This document shows, piece after piece, positions 1-9,162 of a DNA stretch of 64,000 nt. The translations under genes and the position numbers were made by a program. The notes beneath the pieces are model-generated. The model was not told the DNA's origin, did no database searches, and worked only from the letters and a program-made list of their open reading frames with translations. This stretch comes from Psychrobacter sp. BI730 (GTDB lineage: Bacteria; Pseudomonadota; Gammaproteobacteria; Pseudomonadales; Moraxellaceae). Within the stretch, counting starts at the first letter, position 1. The number at the start of each line of letters is the position of its first letter. Where the stretch lies: positions 186,001 through 250,000 of the forward strand of contig NZ_JAATTV010000002.1 in NCBI RefSeq assembly GCF_013414195.1. Direction: 5' to 3'.

Positions 1-526
1 TGAAAGTTCTTCAGCATATCGCAAACTGCATTTGTTGCCAAAAAATGGTAAGCCTAATGAGAAGGTTGCAGACAAAAATATTTTCAATAAAGAGAGGCTT
101 ATTGTAGAAAAACATGACTCTGACCTTTCTCTAACGGCACCGCAGCCCTTACACATAATGAGTTTAATTTTGGTCTATGGCTCTGAAAATACAGAACAAC
201 CTGATTGGTCAATAGGGGTGGTACGCTGGTTCAATGTAGATACTAAAAATCCAGAAGTGGAATGGCAAATACTCGGGCATAAAATTGTGGCATGTGGATT
301 ACGTTTGGAAGGCAGTAAAACGCGAAGTCATCATTTTGTACCGGTATTTATTCTCGGTAAAGATGAACAGCTACAGACGACTGGCACGCTAATCGTACCG
401 CCTTTTTACTTTCAAGCTGATGATAGAGTCGTCATGCGTATTGGTAATAAACAAACCACTCTACGATTAGGACGCAGGCTAATGATGACTGATAAGTTTA
501 GTCAATATGAGGTGGCGCAGTTATAG
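1..526 (+). CDS. C-terminal part of an uncharacterised protein (cut by window edge)
   Basis: The frame is open from base 2 to the stop at 524-526 and no convincing start lies inside the window, so this is the tail of a longer gene; the TTG at 32 is not taken as a start. The visible residues form an alternating hydrophobic, probably beta-rich module (GVVRW, LGHKIVACGLRL, LIVPPFYF) that faintly recalls PilZ-type beta-barrels. Its position just upstream of fimX would fit a role in c-di-GMP or surface motility, but that is inference. I do not recognise the family with certainty. Confidence 0.5.
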   Translation, partial: ESSSAYRKLHLLPKNGKPNEKVADKNIFNKERLIVEKHDSDLSLTAPQPLHIMSLILVYGSENTEQPDWSIGVVRWFNVDTKNPEVEWQILGHKIVACGLRLEGSKTRSHHFVPVFILGKDEQLQTTGTLIVPPFYFQADDRVVMRIGNKQTTLRLGRRLMMTDKFSQYEVAQL

Positions 527-848
527 CGCTTAGAGGTACTTAGATGCGACAAGTATTTCAGGCCATAACGGAGAGTTTATACAGATTTTCGTCAGTAATA
601 TAGTAGGCGACAAAGGGCATAAGTTAATCTGCAGTTGGTCTAATTATTGTCTATAATGATAAATATTGTTACTCTGACTTTTATGATATCTCTAACTATA
701 AAATAATTATCATAGTGAAAACTCAGTCTATACTGATAGGGTTAATAGAATATTAACGCTAGCATGTTTTATGTGCTAGGTTAGTTTTAGGCAAAGATGT
801 AAAGTAACAGAATAAAAGATAACAATACGTACGACTAAAAGGCTCCTT
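527..848. other. Intergenic region upstream of fimX with two short dyads
   Basis: AT-rich stretch of about 320 bases with no gene. It holds two perfect inverted repeats: GTTAATA-gaa-TATTAAC at 741-757, and CTAGCA/TGCTAG arms at 759-764 and 774-779. They could be a regulator site or a weak hairpin before fimX. No strong T-run follows, so a terminator is not claimed. Confidence 0.4.
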
Positions 849-2936
849 ATGCGCTCTCAATCTCTTTTAAATTTGTTGGTGATCAATGATGATCAGCTCT
901 ATGCTGAACGTCTTGTTCAGTTATTGAGTCCTTATTATGATAGTGTGAATTTGGGGTTTTTGGACGATAAAGAAGAGCTATTAAAACTTCTGCGCCAACC
1001 GTGGGATGTACTGGTATTTGGCAAAGCTTATAATATGAGCTTTACAGATGTGGTGAGCATCGTACAAGAGCAAAATATCGATCTGCCAATGATCTGTTTA
1101 ATGAATGAAGAGATAGCGTCGACGGCCTACAATGAGTATGAGCTACCGACTGTGATTAGTGGCACGATGATCAAAGCGCTTGAAATGGATCAAGAGATGC
1201 CAGTCGTAATGGCCATTTGTCTACAGCATAGTAGTTTGCGCAGTCGTCGTGAGCTAAAAACTTTACGTCAAGTGCTTTCTGAAGCAGAACAACGTGCCAA
1301 TGTATTGATTAAGAACTCTAAGAGCGCGGTCGCTTATATAGACGAGGGTATTCATATATTTGCTAATGATCCCTATCTCCAATTATTCGGTTTCAAATCA
1401 ATGAATGAAGCGGTAGGCGTGCCTATTATTGATCTGATTTCGGGTGGTGATAGTGTCAAAGGATTTAAACAGTTTTTACGTCAGTTTGACAAAGGCAGTC
1501 GCCAAGACGTTGAGTTTAATTTTGAAAGTGTGCGGACAGATGGCAGCACTTTTGAAGCGAAACTACAATTAGCATCAGCCACGTTAGAGGGCGAGCCAGT
1601 CATTCAGATTATTATTCAGCAGAATAGTAATAATAGTGCGGAGGTTGCTAAGCGTTTAGCTGAAGCTGAACGTAAAGATAATTTAACTGGCTTAGATAAT
1701 CGTCGTGGTTTTGAAGAGCAGATGATAGCAATACATCAGCAGGCGTCCCAAGGACTAATGACCGCAGCCCTGCTATATGTGCAGGTTGATAATGTAGGAA
1801 AAATAAGAAGTAGTTTAGGTCTACAAGGAATAGATGCAACGGTCAAACAAGTTGCCCACACGTTGACTGAGCTAGTACCTGATGGGCATGTAAGCCGTTT
1901 CAGCGATACTGCATTCACGATATTAGTAAAAAACAAGACGACGAATGATCTTGAAGAACTTGCTAAAAATATCGGATCCTCTATCAAGGATATGTTTATT
2001 GAATTTGATAAACGTACAACCAATACAACAGTTAGTATTGCTGTTGTCAAGATTGAAAAAAATCCTGTAGAGCCTGTCATTATATTAGAACGTGCCATGG
2101 ATGCTATCAGCCAAATCATGGTAGAGACTTCTAACAGTGGTGGATCTTACCGTATATATGACCCAAGCGAACATGCCAATAGCGATGATCATGCGCTTGC
2201 TGAGTCATTAGTGGATGCCATTACTAATAACCGTTTTGATCTATCATTTCAGCCAATATACGACATCAATAACGATCGTAGCGACTTCTTTGAAGTGTAT
2301 CTACGGTTACCTTTGTCAGATGCTGACAATACGGTATTAACTCCTGATCAATTTATGGCGGTGGCTAAAAAACATCAACTGTTAGAAAAGATCGATCGAT
2401 GGGTGCTTATCAATGCTTGTAAGAAAATTAATGACGTCCGTAAAGTTCATCCTGAAGCCAAATTGTTAGTACAACTGACCAGTGCTTCATTAGTTGACAA
2501 AAGGTTGCCAATTGTTGCCAGCCAGTTGATAAAAGCAGTAGGCGGCGCAGCCGGTGTATTAACATTACAGTTCAATGAAATAGACATCTCTGATCATTTA
2601 ACCGTCGCCAAATCTCAATTTTCTGCGCTCAATGATGTCAACTGTCAAATTGGGATTAATAATTTCGGCTCTTCTGTCAAATCTATTGAAATTGCCAATT
2701 TTGTCCAGCCTGATATGGTACGCTTGGCACGCAGCTATATCCAAGATATTAATTCGGCAGAGAATCTAGAGACGGTCAAGTCTCTTATCACACGTACTAA
2801 TGATATTAAAGTCGATGTGCTCATGCCTTATATCGAAGATGCAGCAACGATGTCAGTCGCTTGGAGTGTGGGCGCGCGCTATTTGCAAGGGTATTATTTA
2901 GAAGAGCCTAGTAGCACGATAAAGGTAGCAAGTTAA
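849..2936 (+). CDS. fimX: FimX-like c-di-GMP effector (REC-like, PAS, degenerate GGDEF and EAL)
   Basis: 695 aa, close to the ~690 aa of Pseudomonas FimX, with the same architecture: REC-like domain (~10-130), PAS (~145-270), GGDEF-like (~275-445), EAL-like (~455-690). The signature motifs are degenerate: the GGDEF position reads SDTAF (residues 352-356) and the EAL position reads EVY (482-484), so neither cyclase nor phosphodiesterase activity is expected. FimX is known to bind c-di-GMP through its inactive EAL domain and to promote type IV pilus assembly and twitching. The ATG follows the sequence AAGGCTCCTT, a weak ribosome site. Assignment to FimX rather than another GGDEF-EAL protein rests on the full domain order and the double degeneracy. 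Confidence 0.82.
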   Translation: MRSQSLLNLLVINDDQLYAERLVQLLSPYYDSVNLGFLDDKEELLKLLRQPWDVLVFGKAYNMSFTDVVSIVQEQNIDLPMICLMNEEIASTAYNEYELPTVISGTMIKALEMDQEMPVVMAICLQHSSLRSRRELKTLRQVLSEAEQRANVLIKNSKSAVAYIDEGIHIFANDPYLQLFGFKSMNEAVGVPIIDLISGGDSVKGFKQFLRQFDKGSRQDVEFNFESVRTDGSTFEAKLQLASATLEGEPVIQIIIQQNSNNSAEVAKRLAEAERKDNLTGLDNRRGFEEQMIAIHQQASQGLMTAALLYVQVDNVGKIRSSLGLQGIDATVKQVAHTLTELVPDGHVSRFSDTAFTILVKNKTTNDLEELAKNIGSSIKDMFIEFDKRTTNTTVSIAVVKIEKNPVEPVIILERAMDAISQIMVETSNSGGSYRIYDPSEHANSDDHALAESLVDAITNNRFDLSFQPIYDINNDRSDFFEVYLRLPLSDADNTVLTPDQFMAVAKKHQLLEKIDRWVLINACKKINDVRKVHPEAKLLVQLTSASLVDKRLPIVASQLIKAVGGAAGVLTLQFNEIDISDHLTVAKSQFSALNDVNCQIGINNFGSSVKSIEIANFVQPDMVRLARSYIQDINSAENLETVKSLITRTNDIKVDVLMPYIEDAATMSVAWSVGARYLQGYYLEEPSSTIKVAS

Positions 2937-3000
2937 AAGGCCAATACCTCATATCGTTTATGTCATGGCGATAATATTCCTTAACCAAAGATTGCTAAAA

Positions 3001-3459
3001 ATGTCCCTTATCAGTAGATTTCAAATGAGCAGCCTTTTGGCTGCTGTTCTGTTGCTCGCAGCTTGTGATAAAACACCACCTGACCACCGTGCTCCTGTGA
3101 CTCTGCCCTTATATACTGACGGCGATGCGGACAACGGCTCGATAATTTATAAAGATGCTTGCGGTCAATGTCACCAACGTAATGCGGGTCTGAATAAAAA
3201 AGGCCCACAATTAATGAATATATATGGTGCGCCGGCTGCCAAGTTAAAAGACTATACATACAGCAAAGGGCTAGAAGATTCAGGTTGGGTATGGGATGCA
3301 GAGACACTCGATCCATATATTGCAGATGCCCAAAAAGCCATGCCAGACTCCAAAATGCTGTCTGACCCGATGCCAGATGCGAAAGAGCGTGCCGATATCA
3401 TTGCTTATTTATCTACGCTCCGTGCCGCTGCACCAACCGTTACAGATGATGTGAACTGA
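3001..3459 (+). CDS. Lipoprotein c-type cytochrome (class I)
   Basis: About 152 aa from the ATG at 3001. This start is preferred to the in-frame ATG at 2965 because it puts the signal peptide at the N-terminus (MSLISRFQMSSLLAAVLLLAAC). A lipobox LAAC gives an outer or inner membrane anchor facing the periplasm. A single haem-binding CGQCH motif lies at residues 54-58, and methionines in KAMPDSKM are plausible distal ligands. The size and the C-terminal helix DIIAYLSTL fit a small electron-carrier cytochrome c. No oxidase or reductase gene adjoins it, so its redox partner is unknown. Confidence 0.8.
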   Translation: MSLISRFQMSSLLAAVLLLAACDKTPPDHRAPVTLPLYTDGDADNGSIIYKDACGQCHQRNAGLNKKGPQLMNIYGAPAAKLKDYTYSKGLEDSGWVWDAETLDPYIADAQKAMPDSKMLSDPMPDAKERADIIAYLSTLRAAAPTVTDDVN

Positions 3460-3483
3460 CTTATCATCGTTATGACCTAAAAA

Positions 3484-4527
3484 ATGAGCCAACAACCTAC
3501 TATGACCCATGCAGCTAACGATAGATCATTATCCATCTCTCAGAGAACAGCGAATCCGCTTAGCCAGTCCATCCCTAGTACGGCTGATTTTCAACGCAAT
3601 CAGCAAAAAATTGCACAGCTGTTAGCGCAATTAAATCAGATTGTATTGGACAAGCCGCAAGCAGTTAGGCTAGCACTCAGTTGTATCTTAGCAGGCGGTC
3701 ATTTATTATTGCAGGACTTGCCTGGTATGGGTAAGACGACTTTGGCACAGGGCTTGGCGCAGTTGTTAGGTTTGAGCTTTAGCCGAGTGCAATTTACTAA
3801 TGATATGTTGCCTGCTGATATTTTAGGTATGAGCATCTATGACCAAAGTAAACAGCAATTTGAGTTTCGTCCGGGCCCTATCTTTACTCAGTTATTACTT
3901 GCTGATGAAATCAACCGTTCCAGTCCCAAAACGCAGAGTGCGCTACTTGAAGCGATGGAGGAGCGACAAGTCACGCAAGATGGCCAGACTTATCCTTTGC
4001 CACAGCCATTCTTTGTCATTGCCACCCAAAATCCATTGCAACAAGCAGGTGTTTATCCGCTCCCAGAGTCGCAGTTAGACAGATTTTTATTATGCTTATC
4101 ATTGGGTTATCCATCGCCTGCCGCAGAGCGTGAGCTGCTAAAAGGTAAAGATCGTCGCGAGCTGCTCAAAGATTTGGATACGGTGCTTGATACTGAAGCT
4201 GTACTATTGGCTCAGCAGGGTGTCAGGCAGGTTTATGTGGCAGATACTGTATTGGATTATTTGCAAAGACTGGTTGCAAAAACTCGTGCAAGCCAAGAGT
4301 ATCATGGTTTATCACCTCGCGGCGTATTGTCACTACAACGTGCTGCCCAAGCGCATGCCTATGTATCGGGATATATGGAAGTGACCCCTGAAGATATCCA
4401 AGCGGTGTTTGCTGCGGTCACTGATCATCGCCTCGGTCAGCGTTTCGTACCCGCGCATGTGACTGGTGGGCAGGCAACAAAAACCATCGCCCAACGTATC
4501 CTAGCAGAAGTGTCAGTCGTTGCTTAG
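3484..4527 (+). CDS. MoxR-family AAA+ ATPase
   Basis: 347 aa. Walker A GMGKTT lies at residues 81-86, Walker B ends in LLADEINR (Asp141-Glu142), followed by the sensor stretch FFVIATQNP and a C-terminal lid domain. This is the MoxR/YeaC type of AAA+ chaperone-like ATPase. It is followed by DUF58 and transglutaminase genes, the usual moxR-DUF58-tgpA set in gammaproteobacteria, often linked to envelope stress or assembly of surface complexes. A 253-base spacer holding a Correia-like repeat separates it from DUF58, so cotranscription is likely but not certain. Confidence 0.88.
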   Translation: MSQQPTMTHAANDRSLSISQRTANPLSQSIPSTADFQRNQQKIAQLLAQLNQIVLDKPQAVRLALSCILAGGHLLLQDLPGMGKTTLAQGLAQLLGLSFSRVQFTNDMLPADILGMSIYDQSKQQFEFRPGPIFTQLLLADEINRSSPKTQSALLEAMEERQVTQDGQTYPLPQPFFVIATQNPLQQAGVYPLPESQLDRFLLCLSLGYPSPAAERELLKGKDRRELLKDLDTVLDTEAVLLAQQGVRQVYVADTVLDYLQRLVAKTRASQEYHGLSPRGVLSLQRAAQAHAYVSGYMEVTPEDIQAVFAAVTDHRLGQRFVPAHVTGGQATKTIAQRILAEVSVVA

Positions 4528-4586
4528 CAGCTGGCAGACTGTTTGACCGTATTGATTAACTGCATCGGTGAAACGTAGTTCTACAC

Positions 4587-4692
4587 ATAGTCAACGCTAT
4601 ATAACTTAGAGAAAATATCAAAGTCACTCAGTTTACTATTTACGGTATTTTCACCCGCTTTTCTTGTATTCAAATTGTCCTGAATCAACTGT
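4587..4692 (+). repeat. Correia-like miniature element, copy A
   Basis: About 106 bp lying 59 bases after the moxR-like stop codon. It starts ATAGTCAACGCTATATAA and ends with TTTTCTTGTATTCAAATTG...CAACTGTAT, matching the layout of copies at 22621, 24723 and 34243 (TAGTCAA start, CTTGTATC near the right end, imperfect terminal inversion). It is diverged in its middle. Confidence 0.6.
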
Positions 4693-4780
4693 ATCGTTCT
4701 ATTCGTGAGTTTGTTTGTCAGTTAGATATAAATACAAATACTGACAGCATTATTATTTAGATGGTAATAATAGGGTAGTC

Positions 4781-5797
4781 ATGAGCTTGTTACCAAAGAC
4801 ATTAACCGCACCAATAAAATCAGCTCTGAGCCGCTGGTTTGCCGCGCGCGCACCTAAGAGTGACAGTGCTACGCTTAATTTGCGCAATGTCTATATTTTC
4901 TTTAGTCGTGAAGGAATGCTATTCGCCGTATTGTTAGTAATTACCTTTATCGCGGGTATCAACTATGGCAACAACTTAGTGCTTGGTTTGTGCTTTTATC
5001 TGGTCAGTATTTGGCTAATTAGTTTTCATGTTACTTTTGCTCATATATCTGGTCTGCAAGTGCGTCTGCTAGAAGTCACTATGACAGAGGCAGGTGCGCC
5101 TGTTTGGATGACGCTACAACTAAATAGTGATAGTCGTCAACCACGGCGTCAGTTGCTATTTGAATTTGAACAGTTAGCCAATAAGAAAACCAAAAATGTC
5201 ACAAACGCGCAAAGTTCAGTGCTCATCACGCGATTACAAGGCGAGCAAGTCATTCGACTGCCTGTCCAGACTTACAACCGTGGTCAGCTTGAACTGCCAC
5301 GGTTAAAAATAAAAACAGTTTATCCTTTAGGTATCATGCGTGCATGGTCTTACGTTTACTTTGCGCGTACAGCTTGGGTATATCCAAAACCTGAAGTTTT
5401 TGACTGGCAAGCAAAGTATGCAATCGCAAGCTTAGAGGATTTACCAACAGGTGGGCAGTATAGACAGGGTCAGGACGACTTTGCGCGATTAGATAATTAT
5501 GTCGAGGGTGAGTCATTGGCTCGAGTATCTTGGGGGCATGTAGCGCGGGGACAAGGTATGCTGACCAAGCACTTCGCTGATCCAGTCGGTCATGAGCAAA
5601 CGCTTGATTATGCAGATATGCCAGCTGCACATCACGAGCAAAAACTTGCACAATTGGCTTATGGGGCATTGACGCTCGGTCAGCTAGGCGTGCCGTTTCA
5701 AATGCGTTTACCTAGTGATACTCCTGCTACTGCGGAGATGGGTAACGGGGAACCCTTTGCGCAAGCATGCTTGCTAAGGCTTGCGAAAGCACCATGA
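4781..5797 (+). CDS. DUF58 domain protein
   Basis: 338 aa. Two hydrophobic helices near the N-terminus (around residues 45-90) are followed by a soluble region ending in the DUF58 signature: DNYVEGESLARVSWGHVARG, then TKHFADP. The family has a von Willebrand A-like fold and usually pairs with MoxR ATPases. Its stop codon overlaps the start of the transglutaminase gene (ATGA), indicating translational coupling. The biochemical role is unknown; membrane association follows from the N-terminal helices. Confidence 0.85.
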   Translation: MSLLPKTLTAPIKSALSRWFAARAPKSDSATLNLRNVYIFFSREGMLFAVLLVITFIAGINYGNNLVLGLCFYLVSIWLISFHVTFAHISGLQVRLLEVTMTEAGAPVWMTLQLNSDSRQPRRQLLFEFEQLANKKTKNVTNAQSSVLITRLQGEQVIRLPVQTYNRGQLELPRLKIKTVYPLGIMRAWSYVYFARTAWVYPKPEVFDWQAKYAIASLEDLPTGGQYRQGQDDFARLDNYVEGESLARVSWGHVARGQGMLTKHFADPVGHEQTLDYADMPAAHHEQKLAQLAYGALTLGQLGVPFQMRLPSDTPATAEMGNGEPFAQACLLRLAKAP

Positions 5798-8058
5798 CCA
5801 ACTCTAAGCGCTCATCTTCTGCTGATGTTGATACACTGTCCACAGAGTATTCTGCGCTCGATGCTACAAAAACGGCAAGCTTTGAGCAGTTGGCTTTAGG
5901 TCAAAAAGTCACGTTTCAACCTGAGCGAAATGACGCTAAATGGTATCGTAAGTTATTTGCACTGCCAGCTTATTATTGGGTATTAATTGCTCAAGTCGTT
6001 GTTGTGTTACCGCATGCCGCACATTTGCCATTATGGCTGATAGGATTTGCCGCCGTCAGTATCGCCGCTCAATTGCCTCATATCAAAGCTAAATTCAAAA
6101 AACTCTCACATCTAAAGCGTATTTATCAAAGTATGCAAATGCTAGGCTTTCTGCTGGGGCTATTAGGTCTGTGGCTGACCTACAGTACGGCATTTGGGCT
6201 TGATATGGGTGTGGCATTTTTGGTGTTATGCCTAGTTAGTAAGCTATGGGAGCTGTATAAGCGCCGCGATGCCTATGTCGTATTGAATTTATCATTGTTC
6301 GTGCTTGCGGCATTGTTTTTGATGGACCAAGGTTTACTGACTACTTTAGAAGTGATCGTTGGAGCAATCATTGTATTGCTAGCATTTATTGCGCTTAATG
6401 ATGATAGCAATGCTAGCGGTGATGGACGCTTGCGGACATTAGGTGTGTTAGGGGTTGGCGCGTTGCCATTATTGGTGGTGCTATTTTTGTTTTTTCCGAG
6501 ACTGCCGCCACTGTGGTCCGTACAGCTCTCAGGTCAGCAAGCAACTACAGGTGTCTCTGATAGCATGTCCCCTGGTGATTTTGCCAATTTAGGACAGTCG
6601 ACTGAGCTAGCCTTTCGGGTAGAGTTTACTGATGAGCGTCCGCCGCAACAGCAGTTGTATTGGCGCGGTTTGGTATTTAGTGATTTCGATGGGGTTACAT
6701 GGCGACCAGCCTCTCGAAGGGATCAATGGTCGTCGAGATTGCAAGCACCTGCATGGATTCAAAATGCCTTTTCTACTGTCCCTGATGAATCAAGGGCGGC
6801 ACCTGTCAATTACAAGGTTATCTTAGAACCCACTCAGCAAAACTGGCTATTTGGTCTTGATTATCCGTTCTCTGAGCAGCCAGATATCAATACTACCTCT
6901 GAATTTACCTTATCAAAGGATCAACCTGTTACGCAGCAACTTCGCTATGATGTATTGCAGTTTGCACAGATGCGTATTGATCCGGTTCTAACAGAGGCAT
7001 CAAGACGTGAGAACCTTGCCTTGCCTAATGAAGGTAATCCACAAGCACGCGCGCTTGCTAAGCAGTTATTTGAGCAGTCAGGTTCAGACCCTGTGCGCTA
7101 CATAGCGGCTATCGAGCAATGGATCAATCGAACCGAGTTTCGCTATACGCTGTCGCCACCACGGCTCAATACCAATCGGGTTGACGAGTTTTTATTTGAA
7201 ACCAAAGCAGGGTTCTGTGAGCATTATTCGTCAAGCTTTACCTTTATGCTACGCGCCGCTGGTATTCCTGCACGAGTAGTAGCGGGCTATCAAGGCGGTG
7301 AGCCGAGTCGCAATGGCAACGTATGGGAAGTGCGGCAAATGGATGCGCACGCATGGACTGAGGTTTGGCTTGAGGGCCAAGGCTGGGTACGTGTGGATCC
7401 GACAGCCTTTGTGGCACCTGAGCGAGTAGAGCAAGGCATGAATACGATGACCGAGCAGCAAGGGGCAGCTATGTTTGGCAATGGTGCCAGTGCACAAATC
7501 AGCTATCAGCAGTATCAGATGCTACAAATGCTACGCCGACTATCAGACCAAGCGAGCTACTACTGGCAAAAAGACGTAGTCGGCTATGATCAAGACAAAC
7601 AGGCCGACTCGCTACTCAAATGGTTCAATATCAGCTCAATCATGCAGCAAGTCGTTTGGTTAGCCACCAGTGCGGTTTCCGTTATGGCTATCTTAGTATT
7701 TGTCATTTGGTATCGCCGCCGCAAACGTTGGCATCCAGCAGACTTACCTCTTGCTCAGCTCTCAAAACGTGTTGCCAAACATGATAAATTATTAGCTCGC
7801 AATGATAACGAAGGGCAGCTAGCTTGGCTGGAACGTTTGGCATCGGCTACTGATAGCCGTCAGGGTGACAATGCTCATTCTGCTACGAGTCAGCTAACAG
7901 ATAGTAGCGACCCAATCGTTATTCAAACAAAGCTTATTGAAATTAGACAAAACTACCGTCAGTTACGCTATGGACGACTGAGTACATTTGATAGCAGTCA
8001 TAGCGAGTATCAAGAACGACTCAAACAACTTAAAAAAGATGTGCGCGCATTGTTATAG
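5794..8058 (+). CDS. tgpA: TgpA-like membrane transglutaminase (DUF3488-Transglut-DUF4129)
   Basis: 754 aa from the ATG at 5794, chosen because it overlaps the DUF58 stop as ATGA; an in-frame ATG lies 27 bases upstream. Several N-terminal membrane helices (~50-220) precede a large periplasmic domain with a transglutaminase core: Cys475 in AGFCEHYSSSF, His519 in DAHAWTEVWL and Asp535 in VRVDPTAF form the expected triad. A further membrane helix (~residues 620-645) is followed by a cytoplasmic tail. Pseudomonas TgpA has this layout and a periplasmic catalytic domain. Substrate unknown. Confidence 0.85.
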   Translation: MTNSKRSSSADVDTLSTEYSALDATKTASFEQLALGQKVTFQPERNDAKWYRKLFALPAYYWVLIAQVVVVLPHAAHLPLWLIGFAAVSIAAQLPHIKAKFKKLSHLKRIYQSMQMLGFLLGLLGLWLTYSTAFGLDMGVAFLVLCLVSKLWELYKRRDAYVVLNLSLFVLAALFLMDQGLLTTLEVIVGAIIVLLAFIALNDDSNASGDGRLRTLGVLGVGALPLLVVLFLFFPRLPPLWSVQLSGQQATTGVSDSMSPGDFANLGQSTELAFRVEFTDERPPQQQLYWRGLVFSDFDGVTWRPASRRDQWSSRLQAPAWIQNAFSTVPDESRAAPVNYKVILEPTQQNWLFGLDYPFSEQPDINTTSEFTLSKDQPVTQQLRYDVLQFAQMRIDPVLTEASRRENLALPNEGNPQARALAKQLFEQSGSDPVRYIAAIEQWINRTEFRYTLSPPRLNTNRVDEFLFETKAGFCEHYSSSFTFMLRAAGIPARVVAGYQGGEPSRNGNVWEVRQMDAHAWTEVWLEGQGWVRVDPTAFVAPERVEQGMNTMTEQQGAAMFGNGASAQISYQQYQMLQMLRRLSDQASYYWQKDVVGYDQDKQADSLLKWFNISSIMQQVVWLATSAVSVMAILVFVIWYRRRKRWHPADLPLAQLSKRVAKHDKLLARNDNEGQLAWLERLASATDSRQGDNAHSATSQLTDSSDPIVIQTKLIEIRQNYRQLRYGRLSTFDSSHSEYQERLKQLKKDVRALL

Positions 8059-8153
8059 AGGTTTTTGGTGATAGTGCTATTAAGTTGCTAAGGTGTTTTG
8101 AGCTAATTAAAAAATAGATAAGCGAATTAGTGAATAAGTAGAGAGGCGGTTAT

Positions 8154-8441
8154 ATGGCGATATATGTAGATTTTGTGCAGATAAAATTCAAAGGCCATAA
8201 GTGGTGTCATATGCTGGCGGATAGCTTGCAAGAGCTGCATGATTTTGCGGCATTTATTGATGTGGATGCGCGTCTATTTCATCGTAATGCCAGCTATCCT
8301 CATTATGATATCACGGTTCAAATGCGTGAAATCGCTATTGCACAAGGTGCTATTCCTGCCGATAGAAAAAAGATTATCGAGTGCGCAAAGAAATTAAAAG
8401 TAGAGCTGAATGACCAGATAGAGCAATCTAGTCATTCTTGA
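8154..8441 (+). CDS. DUF4031 domain-containing small protein
   Basis: 95 aa. It begins MAIYVDFVQIKFKGHKWCHM and carries the family pattern: VD near the start, W.HM, ELHDFA, then HYDIT. Short cytoplasmic proteins of this family have no known function. It follows tgpA by 95 bases and may be at the end of that transcription unit or on its own. Confidence 0.75.
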   Translation: MAIYVDFVQIKFKGHKWCHMLADSLQELHDFAAFIDVDARLFHRNASYPHYDITVQMREIAIAQGAIPADRKKIIECAKKLKVELNDQIEQSSHS

Positions 8442-8455
8442 TATGAAAGCTTTTT

Positions 8456-8499
8456 AAGTAAATAAGTAATACTTCCGTAGCACATTTCACTTATTTACT
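8456..8499. terminator. Inverted repeat between convergent genes
   Basis: Perfect 11-bp arms AGTAAATAAGT (8457-8467) and ACTTATTTACT (8489-8499) with a 21-base loop, between the DUF4031 and DUF302 genes, which converge. The position fits a bidirectional terminator, but the stem is AT-rich and the T-run is poor. Confidence 0.35.
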
Positions 8500-8532
8500 C
8501 GAATGTATATTTATTCAACTATATCGATCGCA

Positions 8533-9051
8533 TTATTTTGCTATTGCTGCAGTACTGATAGCGTTAAGTGCTTTTGAGATATTAGCAATCTCGGTATCGC
8601 AACCTTTGATATTGTGACGTGTCTTGAGGTAGTCAGGGTTGTTGTATGACAGCCATACTTTTTTATCGGCATCTTCGCTAATTAAGATTTTTTGCGGCAA
8701 ATCAATGGCAACAGTTTGCTCACAGTTCATTAATGGCGTACCCGCTTTAGGGTTACCAAACATAACGACTTGCGTTGGTCTCAATGATAAGTCGGCACTC
8801 TGTGCATTTTTCTGATGGTCGACTCGTGCAAATACTTTCATACCCTTGCTTTCGATCACTGAGACCAGCTTGTCTGCGGTATCTTTGACGGAGTGATTGC
8901 TTTGCATAGTTACTAAGCCTTTTTCGGCATTGATAGAGGTAGTAGTGTCTGTCATAGCACCAGTGCTCTTGGTTTTATCTAGCAGCGTATCGATACTGGC
9001 ACAAGAGGAAACGGCCACTGCTAGTGCAGCGATAGAGACGATTTTAATCAT
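8533..9051 (-). CDS. DUF302 lipoprotein
   Basis: 172 aa. A signal peptide with lipobox VSSC (Cys17) indicates a lipoprotein. The body fits DUF302: NHSVKDTADKLVSVIESKG, FARVDHQKNA, and PTQVVMFGNPKAGTPLM. The function of DUF302 proteins is unknown. A ribosome site AAAGGT precedes the ATG. A gene in its own unit, convergent with DUF4031. Confidence 0.82.
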   Translation of the reverse strand: MIKIVSIAALAVAVSSCASIDTLLDKTKSTGAMTDTTTSINAEKGLVTMQSNHSVKDTADKLVSVIESKGMKVFARVDHQKNAQSADLSLRPTQVVMFGNPKAGTPLMNCEQTVAIDLPQKILISEDADKKVWLSYNNPDYLKTRHNIKGCDTEIANISKALNAISTAAIAK

Positions 9052-9162
9052 AATGATACCTTTAAGTTGTCTGTAGTATGGTCAGTCCTAACTATAATGA
9101 GCAACATCGAATATTCATTGTGCGCAATCAGGTTTGTGATTGCAATACGTCTTAACAGAACG

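Noticed and set aside
32-526. TTG at 32 as a gene start
   Set aside because: The frame is open upstream to the window edge and continues as normal protein, so the TTG is an internal Leu codon.
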